Counted from the first letter of the stretch, positions 7,106 through 16,016 are shown. The stretch is 40,288 nt of DNA from Nitrospira sp. (GCA_024281365.1 JAMXAU010000005.1:1-40288), one strand, 5' to 3'. Made by a program: numbers and translations. The notes: a model not told the origin generated them from the letters alone.

Positions 7106-8608
7106 TTACTTCGGATTGATCGCCACGAAGAGGCTGTTCCCCTGACGATTGACCAGCAAGACCGCAAGCTCGTCTTTTTTAATTTTCTCGGCGGCCTTTT
7201 GGTACTCGCTGAGCGTCTTGACGGATTCATGGTTGACTTCTTGGATGACATCGCCGCGCTGCAAGCCAGCCGCTTCCGCCTGTCCACCCGGCTCCACCGA
7301 GGTGATCACCACGCCAACCGTCTTGGAAGGAATGTTCAATTGGCTCATCAACGCATTGTCCAAAGCCTGGACACGAAGCGATGCCAGCACATTGTCCGGT
7401 GGCTTGATCTGCTCTCCCGCTTCCTTCGGTGGCCCCGGCTCCTTCTTGGCCAAGACTTCGTCAGAGGGACGCTCAGCCACCTTCACGGCAATGACCTGTT
7501 CCTTCCCTTCGCGGACGACCTTCACCTGGGCATCTTTGCCGACGACCGTTCTGGCAACCAGGTTGCGCAGCTGACTGACCGTCTGCACTTCCTTCCCATT
7601 GAACGCCACCACCACATCACCCCGCTTGATTCCTGCGGCATGCGAGGGACCATTTTCATTGACGTCGCTGATCAATACGCCCTTCCGCTGATCCGGAAGT
7701 TTGAAGGATTTTGCCAAGGCCGGCGTGATTTCCTGAATAGCCACGCCCATCCATCCTCGCACGACCTTCCCGGTCTTTTGCAGGCTATCGACGATATCCA
7801 ACGCGATGCTGCTGGGAATCGCAAACCCAATGCCTTCCGATCCGCCGGTCCTTGAGAAAATCGCGGTGTTGATCCCGATCAGATCCCCATTCATATTGAC
7901 GAGCGCCCCACCCGAATTTCCAGGGTTGATGGCCGCATCGGTCTGGATAAAGTCTTCATAGTCGGCAATTCCCACATTTCCACGCCCCAATGCACTGATA
8001 ATGCCGAGCGTCACGGTCGAGCTCAAGCCGAATGGACTTCCGACGGCCAACACGAGATCCCCGACCTGGAGCTTCTCATACTCCGCCCACTTGAGCGACG
8101 GCAGGTCCTTGGCATCGATCTTGACCACCGCCAAATCGGTCTTCGGATCGGTCCCGACAATCTTGGCGGAAAACTCCCGCCGGTCGCTCAGCGTGACCGT
8201 AATCTGGGTCGCCCCTTCCACAACGTGATTGTTGGTCACGATATACCCGTTGGCATCAAGAATGACTCCCGAGCCGGCACTCTGATCAGGTTTGCCGTGC
8301 GGACCGGGAGGGCCATGTGGAGCCGGCGGAATCGGTGATTCACCGCCAGGCTCATCCCCGGGAGGCGGCGTCCCAAACGGGTTCGGTGGAACCCCTCCTC
8401 GCCTCCGGCTCCCTTCCCCTCCACCGGTGACGGCAATGTTCACGACGGCCGGCATCGTCTTTTTCACAATCTCCGAGAACCCCTGGGCCCATGCCGGAGG
8501 AACCCCTGAAGCCGAGACAGGCGACACGCATCCGCTTCCGATCAGAGCAGATACGGCTAATCCACAAGCCATGAGCATGTTCGTCGATTTCTGAGTCCAC
8601 ATGAACAT
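7106..8608 (-). CDS. degP: HtrA/DegP-type periplasmic serine protease
   Basis: A 500-residue trypsin-like protease/chaperone for envelope quality control. The catalytic triad is visible as H128 in NNHVV, D158 in TDLAVV and S232 in GNSGG. Two PDZ domains follow, the first starting near GWMGVAIQE and the second near TVGVVITSVEPGG. The N-terminus has a signal sequence ending near SGCVSP; the cysteine gives a weak lipobox, so the protein may be anchored. Residues about 64-107 form a Gly/Pro/His-rich insertion just before the protease domain, in the region of the regulatory LA loop of DegP. ATG 8608 has a good GGAGG site 9 nt upstream. MucD/DegQ are close alternatives for the name. Confidence 0.94.
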   Translation of the reverse strand: MFMWTQKSTNMLMACGLAVSALIGSGCVSPVSASGVPPAWAQGFSEIVKKTMPAVVNIAVTGGGEGSRRRGGVPPNPFGTPPPGDEPGGESPIPPAPHGPPGPHGKPDQSAGSGVILDANGYIVTNNHVVEGATQITVTLSDRREFSAKIVGTDPKTDLAVVKIDAKDLPSLKWAEYEKLQVGDLVLAVGSPFGLSSTVTLGIISALGRGNVGIADYEDFIQTDAAINPGNSGGALVNMNGDLIGINTAIFSRTGGSEGIGFAIPSSIALDIVDSLQKTGKVVRGWMGVAIQEITPALAKSFKLPDQRKGVLISDVNENGPSHAAGIKRGDVVVAFNGKEVQTVSQLRNLVARTVVGKDAQVKVVREGKEQVIAVKVAERPSDEVLAKKEPGPPKEAGEQIKPPDNVLASLRVQALDNALMSQLNIPSKTVGVVITSVEPGGQAEAAGLQRGDVIQEVNHESVKTLSEYQKAAEKIKKDELAVLLVNRQGNSLFVAINPK

Positions 8609-8920
8609 ATCTGAATTCCTCCAGGATGTGACTCTTGTTCAGAGTCCTATTGGAAATAGGCCCCTACACCAGTTTAACGATCCATTTTACACTACTCGTC
8701 CGACCGGCTTCAAAGAAGAAAAGGTGCGATGACGGGCGCTGAACACAATCCGCATCAATCGGCAAGCGCGTGACACATCATTACCGTACCAGACCATCGG
8801 TATTGTAAACCAGGCCTCCGTTCGTAGCCCCGTTGCATTCATGTGAGGTTTCCAGTACCGTGACCAACAATCAGTCCTATCATGTCATGTAAGAAGACGA
8901 AGGCCTGGCAAGAGCCCAGT
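8609..8920. other. Divergent intergenic region, htrA / caspase-like lipoprotein
   Basis: About 310 nt between two divergent genes. Apart from the GGAGG ribosome-binding site and candidate promoter of htrA, I see no repeat, RNA gene or clear plus-strand promoter. An in-frame ATG for the plus gene lies at 8882, but neither it nor 8921 has a strong ribosome-binding site. Confidence 0.5.
8684..8713 (-). promoter_or_regulatory. Candidate sigma70-type promoter for htrA
   Basis: On the minus strand TTGAAG (8713-8708) is separated by 18 nt from TAAAAT (8689-8684). This gives a leader of about 70 nt before the htrA ATG at 8608. The matches are moderate, and envelope proteases are often under alternative sigma factors, so this is tentative. 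Confidence 0.35.
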
Positions 8921-10777
8921 ATGAACCGACTCCGCGATATGCGCATTCTGACAGAATCTTGGATCGGCGCCGCACTCCTCGTCCTCGCCGGCTGTGCGAC
9001 GCATCTTGAGTTTCCCCCAATGGGCACCCCTCTTGCCGCCAGTGCCAAACTGGAGACATCCTCGACCCTCAAAGACCTCACGCTTCGCTATACGAATACA
9101 TGCGGGCAACTCCAGGAAGTTCCGTTAGGGGAACGCTTACAAGACGCGTTACAGCAGGGCCTTCACCGAACCTTTGACCGTGTGATTGTGGACGGAGGAG
9201 AAACTACCGGCCCACCGGACCATGTCGTCCAGGTCGACCTCGTCGACTCGGCCTTCGACCTCAATAAAGAGGCGCTCTACGACCGCGCTCCGGCCGTCAT
9301 CCATCTCAATGCGATCGCCCGTGTCTATGACCGCACGGGAACATTGCTCCGGCAGACGGACATCGCGGTGTCCCGTCAGGAGCGGTTGCGCCTCGAACAG
9401 ATCTCGAAAAACTGCGATTACATCATTGATCCGTTCATCCAGGACACCTCGATCGACTTTGCGACCCGGGTCGCCCTCACGGCAAAGCAGGTAGCAGGAA
9501 GCTATGACAGTCTCAGTTCCACCGAGTCGACTACTCCATTACCGGGAACCCTCGCTGTGGCCCCCGCCTTGAGCCCGACACCTGCCGACCAACCAAACGG
9601 CCCTGCTGCTTCAAGCACCCTCCGATTTAAGGCGCTCTTACTCGATGAAAACAGTGACCTCTTGCTCGAAGGTGGCGAACATATTCGCGTCCGCGTCGAC
9701 ATCGTGAACACAGGATCAACCCTGGTGGAGCAGGCCTCGGCTTCTTTGAGCGGAACTCGACTCGCCCTCGAACATTTTCCCACGACCGTCTTGAGAATCC
9801 CACCGCTGCAACCGGGCCAAACCAGATCGTTGGAGTTTGTCGCCACCCTACCCCTGCTCGCACAGCCGGAACCAGCCGAAATCCGGGTGATCGTGGAAGA
9901 ACACAGTGGTGCCGCGGCCCCACCTCAAACACTGTCCTTTACGATCGCTCCGACGGGAACCAGAGGCGACGATGTCGATCAGGTATCACCCCAAGCATTA
10001 CCTGTTCAGTCCTCAGACACCTCCGTCATTGCCATCGGCCTCAGCTCGACCCTCACGCAGCAGATTCCATCACGCAAACATGCTGCCCACGATGCGGAAA
10101 CGGTCGCCAAGTACTTCCAAACGCTCGGAGGCGTACCTTCTTCCAATATCGCGCTATTGACGGACCGCAAGGCCACCTCTGCACAGATCGAGAAAACCCT
10201 GCGCGAATGGCTCCCGACTCGTTCGACGAAAGACGGAGTCGTCATTATCTATTTTTCCGGCCAAGCGATGGTCTCCCCGCGGGGAGAGGTCTTCCTCGTC
10301 CCCTATGACGGAACAAAGACCCCAACCAGTCTCTATCGTCTGAGTGCGCTGGAATCGGTCCTTGCGAAGCTCAATCCACGGCAGGCCATCTTGATCTTCG
10401 ACGGAAAGACTGCTGCCATTATCGACCAGACCAAGACACCCGCTACTCCGCGATGGGACCTTGACGGAGAGAACACGATTCGAATGATCGCCGTCGAGGG
10501 CCTTGCCACCGGAATCGATGACGACAACCATCGTCACGGACTCTTTACCTATTATTTACTGCGCGGTCTGCGCGGAGAAGCGGATACGAACCGAGATGGG
10601 AAGATCACCCTCGGAGAGGTGAGTGGATTCGTACGACAGAAAGTCGCCTGGGCATCAAAATCTCAGTTTAATGCGACTCAACGCCCGCAAATGATCCCAC
10701 TGCTGAAACCAGACGACAAAGCCGCGGACCTGGTCCTCACCACACTGCCCTCACTTGCGGCATCGGAAACGCCTTAG
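8921..10777 (+). CDS. Caspase-fold lipoprotein without catalytic dyad, C-terminal EF-hand loop
   Basis: A 618-residue predicted lipoprotein: the signal ends in the lipobox LAGC (residues 22-25). Residues about 230-330 look like an Ig-like/CARDB module (IRVRVDIVNTGSTLVEQ, LQPGQTRSLEF). Residues about 360-545 follow the peptidase C14 (caspase) pattern: HAAHDAETVAKYFQTLGG, ATSAQIEKTL, then VVIIYFSGQA and LVPYDG. The catalytic His of the usual YFSGHG is Gln (Q448), and the usual DxCxSG reads DGKTAA from D494, with Lys at the Cys position. Both catalytic residues are therefore absent. Residues 555-566 form a canonical EF-hand loop (D, N, D, K, T, E at positions 1, 3, 5, 7, 9, 12). A Ca-responsive scaffold or pseudo-enzyme is inference. 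ATGs at 8882 and 8939 are alternative starts. Confidence 0.85.
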   Translation: MNRLRDMRILTESWIGAALLVLAGCATHLEFPPMGTPLAASAKLETSSTLKDLTLRYTNTCGQLQEVPLGERLQDALQQGLHRTFDRVIVDGGETTGPPDHVVQVDLVDSAFDLNKEALYDRAPAVIHLNAIARVYDRTGTLLRQTDIAVSRQERLRLEQISKNCDYIIDPFIQDTSIDFATRVALTAKQVAGSYDSLSSTESTTPLPGTLAVAPALSPTPADQPNGPAASSTLRFKALLLDENSDLLLEGGEHIRVRVDIVNTGSTLVEQASASLSGTRLALEHFPTTVLRIPPLQPGQTRSLEFVATLPLLAQPEPAEIRVIVEEHSGAAAPPQTLSFTIAPTGTRGDDVDQVSPQALPVQSSDTSVIAIGLSSTLTQQIPSRKHAAHDAETVAKYFQTLGGVPSSNIALLTDRKATSAQIEKTLREWLPTRSTKDGVVIIYFSGQAMVSPRGEVFLVPYDGTKTPTSLYRLSALESVLAKLNPRQAILIFDGKTAAIIDQTKTPATPRWDLDGENTIRMIAVEGLATGIDDDNHRHGLFTYYLLRGLRGEADTNRDGKITLGEVSGFVRQKVAWASKSQFNATQRPQMIPLLKPDDKAADLVLTTLPSLAASETP

Positions 10778-11683
10778 CTCTGGCAATTCCTCCCTGTTCA
10801 AACAGCACGAGATTCGAACTCTGTCTGGCAACGTACACGACCAGACCCCAATTTCCTCCCACGATCAATGGAAAGCAGGGATAACCGTTATTAGATATGG
10901 TCTCCAGATACCATTCACCTTTAGGGAAATCAAAGGTCTTCTCAAGTTCTTTGAGTCGATCACCTGAGTAGATTTTTTGTGGCTTCAGGTAGGTCGACAA
11001 ATTACCGCCATTCGAAATATCTTTCACGCATCGGGCGCCCGAGAGAGGGAAGCCCCATTTTTGACAGGGAAATATCTTTTTCATCAAGAAGATTTCGTAT
11101 GCAAGAAAATCAGCGGCTTGAAGAGGAACTGTGGCGGGGTAGTAAATCCCATCAACGGTGCGGTCCTCCTTATGTTTGAATGATGGCGCAGGGAACTCCT
11201 GCTCGTCGAAGTACGCCCTCAATTGACCACTCCCCAGGATCACCTGACTCATAAATATATGCGATGGGCGTTTTGACATTTTTCCGTCTAGCCCATAGCT
11301 TGACACGTTCTGCACAAGCCAAAGCACATAACACATAGGCATTGATCTTTGACTTTCTTTTCCTTTCTTGGAAAAAAGATTCTTTCCAATCATTGATCTC
11401 GATACCGACACTAAACTTATGGAAGGTATGCTTCTTGATCACACCCAACAAATCGCACCATAGGCGTAGTCGCTTATCCTCTTTGCCTTTCCATTTCTAT
11501 AAATTCACCTCTAAAGTTCTGGCAATCTGCCGCATGAAATGTCTTGAGGTGATAATTACCAAGAACTGCCCGCCATTCATCCGAGAATTCAGACCAAACC
11601 TTTGCGCTCGACACAAAACCCGCTACAACCATATAGGGGTGCTCGTGCTCCTGGCCGCTAGCATCAAAGTACGCAGTGAACAT
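10737..11683 (-). pseudogene. Frameshifted DUF3800 family gene
   Basis: Three consecutive minus-strand segments in three different frames make up one DUF3800-like protein. The first (11683-11474) begins MFTAYFDASGQ, the usual DESG-type opening. The second covers about 11490-11235 and includes KRLRLWCDLLGVIKK and PIAYIYESGDPG. The third runs from about 11235 to 10737 and has the family's late motif LQAADFLAYE. The frame changes fall near 11480-11490 and near 11228-11240, the latter at a run of four G/C. Each is equivalent to one extra base. The region is visibly more AT-rich than its neighbours, suggesting transfer. DUF3800 proteins often accompany mobile or defence genes and resemble nucleases in fold. 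Its 3' end overlaps the convergent caspase-like gene by about 40 nt. Confidence 0.75.
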
Positions 11684-12019
11684 ACCTATAAGGGTTGCTG
11701 CCTCATAAAGGACCCAGATGGAGACTCATCGCTAGACGCTAACTGGGGTAATAGGAGTTCATGTTAATACTCCTCGCTATGATACTGGCCTGAACTTCCT
11801 GTTACTGAGTCAAGTACAGTGCTCACGACGCAGACAGAGCCTATGCCGTTTGCTGTCAGTAGTCACGCTCTCGCACAGTATGGTGGAAATCCCACTACTG
11901 GCGTGCAGTCGCTAGTGATGTGATAGAAAAAGAGGGTGAGAAGTTGCCTCCCCACCCTCTCGTTATCAGCTCCGATGCGAATACAGGCGAGTGACCACCT
12001 CTATTCTTACACACAGCTT
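11684..12019. other. Intergenic region between DUF3800 remnant and PPC-repeat gene
   Basis: About 335 nt without a supportable gene. It holds the minus-strand terminator at 11927-11960 and any promoter of the DUF3800 gene. I see no tRNA-like or other structured element. Confidence 0.5.
11927..11960 (-). terminator. Rho-independent terminator of the PPC-repeat gene
   Basis: AGAGGGTG at 11931-11938 pairs perfectly with CACCCTCT at 11953-11960. Read on the minus strand the hairpin is followed by a TTTTT run (the A-run at 11927-11931). It lies 60 nt past the stop of the PPC-repeat gene. The hairpin is nearly the same as the one at 14165-14206. Confidence 0.7.
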
Positions 12020-13858
12020 CTACTGGCTGGTTACTTGTAAGTGAATACTCCCTGTTTCCGCCAGGGCAGGGTTGATGGTGATCGTGTACGTGTCTGTCGT
12101 GGCCAACGTCACCGTATTGAGGTTAAAGTTGGACGCGGAACTCGTCGCCCCTGCCTGCAGGACTCCACTCGGCGTATAGAGATTCACTGCCACGCTATCG
12201 AACTTATTATTGGTCGCTTTGATCGTGATCTGCTGATTGGCCGTACCGCTAAACGTGTAGCGACCACTCTGACCGGCTCGGCTGATCATGATCGGCCTCG
12301 GCGCGGCGTTGATCTTGAGCGAGTCCGACACCTCTGTAGAGAGTGTCAGCGTCATGTTGCCGGTATAGGGCCCCCCCGGACGAACAAGCACGGTATAGAC
12401 TCCGGTGGTCGGCAATGGGTTTGAAATTTCAAGTGCGCCACCTGCCGTCCCTACCGTAGTCGAGGCCAGCGGGATTCCATCCTGGCCCAACAGCGACACG
12501 CTGCTCGACGTCAGTCCTACCGCTGTGAGGCCAAGACTTACCCATTGTCCGGCATTACCATTGAACGTGTATCGTGCGGTCTTGCCTGGTTTATTCAGGC
12601 TCAGAGTCACCGGTGCTCCATCAAGCGCGAGCGTACCAGTAACGGGTGACGACAGCGCAAGGGTCATGCTGCCGGTGTTATTGCCGACCGGATCCACGAC
12701 GATCGTGTAGGCTCCTGTTTCTGGTAATGCCATGCCCGGATCCAGACTGCCGCCGCTGGAACCGATTGTGGTGGATGCCAACTTGCTGCCATCCGGTTTC
12801 AACAACGACAACGTACTCGAGGCGATTGAGACGCCGGTGAGACCAAGATTGACCCATTGGCCCGCCGACGCATTAAAGGTATACAGCGCGCGTTGACCCG
12901 GTACGGTCAATGTCGGGGTAACCGTCATCTGGTCGATCATGATATTGCCCAGGAGATCCGGAGCATTGTAGAGCGCAAGCTTTACGTTTCCGGTATAGCT
13001 TAACTCCGGATCGATCAGAACCACATACGTCCCGGAGGTCGGAAGAACTTGCGCATCGACCACCGCACCCGCATAGGCGAATGAGGTAGGCTGACCCAGG
13101 GGACTGCCATCCGGCTTGAGGATTGACACATACCCGCTTCTGATCGTCACATCGCTCAACTGCAAGCTGACCGCCTGACCGCTGTTACCGGAGAAGGTGT
13201 ACCGAGCGTTTTGCCCGGCACGGCCGATAGCAACCGGTACCGCTGAACCCTGGGGCACGATCGTACCCTCCAGCTCATGTGAAACGGTGATCGTGAAGCT
13301 TCCGGTGTAGGTGCTGAGGGGATCGAAGAAAATCGTATAGGCCCCGGTTGCCGGCAATTCCACAAGGTCTATGCTGCTGCCGTTCATCTCGCTCGAGGAG
13401 ATGGTCGCTCCTGAGTCTGCGGTAAATTGGTACGCGGTGGCAGATGTCTGGACCTGTGTCTGTGAGGAGAGTGGTCGAGTGCCCATGGTGGCATAATAGT
13501 TCCTGACGGCGGTCGGCTGTCTGGCAATCAGACTCCCATCCGGCCCATAGACCGACACCTGAAACTGTGTGAGGCTGACCGAACTAAAACCGAGATTGAT
13601 GCGTTGCCCGGCTGTGCCCTGAAAGGTCATCACGCCATTCTTGTTCGGAGTGGCAATTTTGACCGTCACGGGATCCCCACCGACGACAACACGCCCATTG
13701 TATTCGAGGTCTGCCGCCACGATAGCCGGTGGGAGGGAACCCTCTGCGGCATAAGTGATTTCTGTGGCTACACTGAACGTGATTCCCGCTGACACAAGCG
13801 CGAGCGATGCTGCTACAACTGCTACTCGGCACTGCACCCATGGACATAGGCTGCGCAT
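12020..13858 (-). CDS. Exported protein with five PPC-like beta-sandwich repeats
   Basis: A 612-residue secreted or cell-surface protein with an N-terminal signal (cleavage probably after TYAA, about residue 38). It consists of five tandem repeats of about 95-110 residues. Each opens with a YTFSGNSGQ-like strand, has a central LLKPDGS turn, and closes with LPTTGxYTxxxDP followed by YTGxMTLxL. This is the pattern of bacterial pre-peptidase C-terminal (PPC) domains. There is no attached protease domain, so it is a repeat-only protein. Binding or surface adhesion is inference. ATG 13858 has an AGGAGG site at good spacing. It stands alone as a transcription unit, with terminators on both sides. 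Confidence 0.85.
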   Translation of the reverse strand: MRSLCPWVQCRVAVVAASLALVSAGITFSVATEITYAAEGSLPPAIVAADLEYNGRVVVGGDPVTVKIATPNKNGVMTFQGTAGQRINLGFSSVSLTQFQVSVYGPDGSLIARQPTAVRNYYATMGTRPLSSQTQVQTSATAYQFTADSGATISSSEMNGSSIDLVELPATGAYTIFFDPLSTYTGSFTITVSHELEGTIVPQGSAVPVAIGRAGQNARYTFSGNSGQAVSLQLSDVTIRSGYVSILKPDGSPLGQPTSFAYAGAVVDAQVLPTSGTYVVLIDPELSYTGNVKLALYNAPDLLGNIMIDQMTVTPTLTVPGQRALYTFNASAGQWVNLGLTGVSIASSTLSLLKPDGSKLASTTIGSSGGSLDPGMALPETGAYTIVVDPVGNNTGSMTLALSSPVTGTLALDGAPVTLSLNKPGKTARYTFNGNAGQWVSLGLTAVGLTSSSVSLLGQDGIPLASTTVGTAGGALEISNPLPTTGVYTVLVRPGGPYTGNMTLTLSTEVSDSLKINAAPRPIMISRAGQSGRYTFSGTANQQITIKATNNKFDSVAVNLYTPSGVLQAGATSSASNFNLNTVTLATTDTYTITINPALAETGSIHLQVTSQ

Positions 13859-14249
13859 AGTCGCCCTCCTAATTGCTCAAAATAAGAACGTCGATGGTTC
13901 GGCTGTATTTGCTACCACATGTACTCTTTTATCGCGATTCTGGCTCGTCCGGCGGACTGTACCCTTTTTTGTATGCAAGGTGCAATCCCCCCAAGCCCTC
14001 CAACGCCAATATTCCCAACCCCCAAACGAGGGGATAGCGACACAGACCATCCAGAATCTGGATTGTAGGACCAGCTGAAGTGGCGAAGTGGAGAATGTAA
14101 TACCTACGTCGGAAAGGTATCATGAAAAAGACGAGACACTCGTGCCTGCTGTAGGCCGATACACAAAAAGAGAGGGTGAGGAGATCCCTCCCCACCCTCT
14201 CTTTTTCTCAGCGTTCTTATGAGCTTACGAGAATCTGTCGAGCGATTGA
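13859..14249. other. Intergenic region between PPC-repeat gene and cytochrome c gene
   Basis: About 390 nt. It contains the ribosome-binding site of the PPC-repeat gene next to 13858 and the terminator at 14165-14206. An open frame at 13929-14195 begins inside that terminator and has no family resemblance, so I do not call it a gene. No clear promoter was found. Confidence 0.5.
14165..14206 (-). terminator. Strong hairpin terminator after cytochrome c gene
   Basis: A perfect 14-bp stem: AAAAAGAGAGGGTG at 14165-14178 pairs with CACCCTCTCTTTTT at 14193-14206, with a 14-nt loop. Because both stem ends are A/T runs it can terminate in either direction. It lies 44 nt past the cytochrome stop on the minus strand. 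Confidence 0.85.
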
Positions 14250-14696
14250 TTACTCGCCCTTGCAGAAGCTCCGCTCATAATTGATGATGTTCCACGCTTC
14301 TTCCTCGGTGATCGCAGCCGGGACCAAGGACACCATTCCGGTTCCCGGGCTGCCGTTCTTGATGACCCACATAAGCTCGCCATCTTTCCGCTTCTTGTGG
14401 AACTTGCAATTGGTGAAGTCGCGGGGGCTCGGATTGAGGATCTTGCCCGCTTCGCCCTGTCCATCGCCGGCCTTGCCATGGCAATTGAAGCAGGTGCCTT
14501 TCCCTTCATACAGCGCTTTGCCCTTGGCGATGCTTTCGGGCGAGGTTGCGATCGGATTCTTCAAAGCCTTTGCATCAGCCATCTGATCCGGCGGAACGCG
14601 GGGCTTGGTCGGATCCTTTTCTTCTGCTCCCACGACCGAGACGGAGAGAAACATCACCGCTGCAGCAATTCCCAAAAACTTGGACAGATACCCCAT
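14250..14696 (-). CDS. Monoheme cytochrome c, periplasmic
   Basis: A 148-residue class I c-type cytochrome with a cleavable signal peptide (probable cut after VVGA, residue 24). One heme site, C69-F-N-C72-H73, is followed by GKAGDGQGEAG; M121 in the TGMVSL stretch is the likely axial ligand. Extra cysteines at 97 and 145 could form a disulfide. It should act as a soluble periplasmic electron carrier, and a high-expression role is suggested by its signals: an AAGGAGG site 7 nt before ATG 14696 and a near-consensus promoter at 14796-14825. A GTG one codon upstream is less well spaced. It is monocistronic, with a strong terminator. Its redox partner is unknown. Confidence 0.92.
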   Translation of the reverse strand: MGYLSKFLGIAAAVMFLSVSVVGAEEKDPTKPRVPPDQMADAKALKNPIATSPESIAKGKALYEGKGTCFNCHGKAGDGQGEAGKILNPSPRDFTNCKFHKKRKDGELMWVIKNGSPGTGMVSLVPAAITEEEAWNIINYERSFCKGE

Positions 14697-15076
14697 CACA
14701 TGTCCTCCTTAGATATGTTAAACCCACCCAGCCTGAATAGAACCTCAGGCCGCCGACTCATCTTCTCTACATTCAACGGCCAGTTAAACGCTCGAACTAT
14801 ACCAACCAGTCTAAATTTCTGTCAAGGAAACATCCCTCGGCATCACCGTGATATTTCCTGCTCCCGGGTCGAAGACGTACAAGCCCCATGCCAATTCCTA
14901 TCCAAAAGAAACCCTACGAATCTCGCTATTTATGCGGCTCATCAGATCGCCTCTTCCTGCATTCAATCCATTCGTGACACCTTTGCGCCTCACCGAGGCC
15001 AGCCACGCCTCATTGAGGCTCGTGAGATTCTCATGGTGCTGGTTACATGAAAGGAAATACGCCCAGTGCGGTAGAA
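14697..15076. other. Regulatory region upstream of cytochrome c gene
   Basis: About 380 nt between the rodZ stop and the cytochrome gene. It contains the promoter at 14796-14825 and an untranslated leader of about 90 nt. The part nearest rodZ (about 14980-15030) has small GCCTC/GAGGC palindromes without a T-run. Nothing else is recognised. Confidence 0.5.
14796..14825 (-). promoter_or_regulatory. Near-consensus sigma70 promoter of cytochrome c gene
   Basis: On the minus strand TTGACA (14825-14820) is followed after 18 nt by TATAGT (14801-14796). That is a 6/6 match for the -35 box and 5/6 for the -10 box. Predicted transcription starts near 14789. Confidence 0.75.
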
Positions 15077-16009
15077 CTATCGCTTCAGCACGATATCGCG
15101 GGCGACTTTGCCGCTAGGGCCGAAGGGTTTTTGCGGTTTACCATTGAGCTCAGCTTTCACACCGCCGGCGTTCCCGAGGGTGAGAATAAATTGATCCTGC
15201 CCCGTCCAGTGACCCTTTTCACCGGGCCGAAGCAATGACTCTTGCGGACTCCCATTATCGATCTGCACGACGACCCAGCTCAACTCGGTTGCTTCCAGGT
15301 CCAAGACCAGTTGCCCATCCCCATGGTTCTCGATTGCGCTCAGACCAATCCCCGCCAGGGGACCATCACTGCCAGGAGAACCAAGCGCCCCTGTCGGCGC
15401 TGCGTCGGATTCAACTCGTGACGCCACGACCTCAACCACCGCCGGCTCCTGGCGACGCGGAGCTTCTGCGGTCGCCTTCTGGAGAGCTCCAGCCGGTGAT
15501 TCGATTGATTTGGTTGCGTCGACCGAACGCTCAGGCTCGCGAGTCGCCGATTCCGCCACTTCCTTATTCGGTTGAGTCGTCCGTTTCGTGGCGGAGACCT
15601 GCTCCGGTGCACCGCGCCGGAAAACCGTGGATTGCTCACGACTCAACAGGAAGACGAGCGTCAGGACGGCAATACCAATAGCAATCGCCACCGCTTTTCG
15701 ATTGGCCTGACGCTTACGGTCCTCTTCAATCTGGCGAACCTTGAGCCGTTCCCGCTCATCCTGTTTCTCGTAAAAAGAGCCGGCCGATTGAATAAACCGA
15801 TGAATCGCGTCCTCCTCGTCCAATCCGAGCGATCTCGCATACGACCGCACGAACCCTCGCGCGAAGACCTGATCAGGCAGTTTGGCAAAATTGCCATCCT
15901 CGAGCGCCTTGACGAAATCCGTGCGAATACGAGTTTTCGACGCCACCTCATCGATGGTCAATCCCTTGGTTTCACGGACCTGCCGAAAAAATTCGCCGAC
16001 CGACTCCAT
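15077..16009 (-). CDS. rodZ: RodZ-like cytoskeletal/cell-shape protein
   Basis: A 310-residue bitopic membrane protein of the RodZ type, which links MreB filaments to the cell-wall machinery. The N-terminal helix-turn-helix domain (about 1-75) reads VGEFFRQVRETKGLTIDEVA and FARGFVRSYARSLGLD. One membrane helix follows near residues 107-123 (AVAIAIGIAVLTLVFLL). Then comes a variable Pro/Ala/Glu-rich linker and a C-terminal DUF4115-type beta domain (SWVVVQIDNG, GEKGHWTG). ATG 16009 has AGGAG 5 nt upstream and lies 7 nt after the TPR-lipoprotein stop. It is the last gene of the long envelope/housekeeping run. Confidence 0.9.
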   Translation of the reverse strand: MESVGEFFRQVRETKGLTIDEVASKTRIRTDFVKALEDGNFAKLPDQVFARGFVRSYARSLGLDEEDAIHRFIQSAGSFYEKQDERERLKVRQIEEDRKRQANRKAVAIAIGIAVLTLVFLLSREQSTVFRRGAPEQVSATKRTTQPNKEVAESATREPERSVDATKSIESPAGALQKATAEAPRRQEPAVVEVVASRVESDAAPTGALGSPGSDGPLAGIGLSAIENHGDGQLVLDLEATELSWVVVQIDNGSPQESLLRPGEKGHWTGQDQFILTLGNAGGVKAELNGKPQKPFGPSGKVARDIVLKR

Positions 16010-16016
16010 AGGTCTC

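Noticed and set aside
13929-14195. Minus-strand frame of 88 codons between the PPC-repeat gene and the cytochrome c gene
   Set aside because: It starts inside the terminator hairpin at 14165-14206, has no ribosome-binding site and no recognisable domain.
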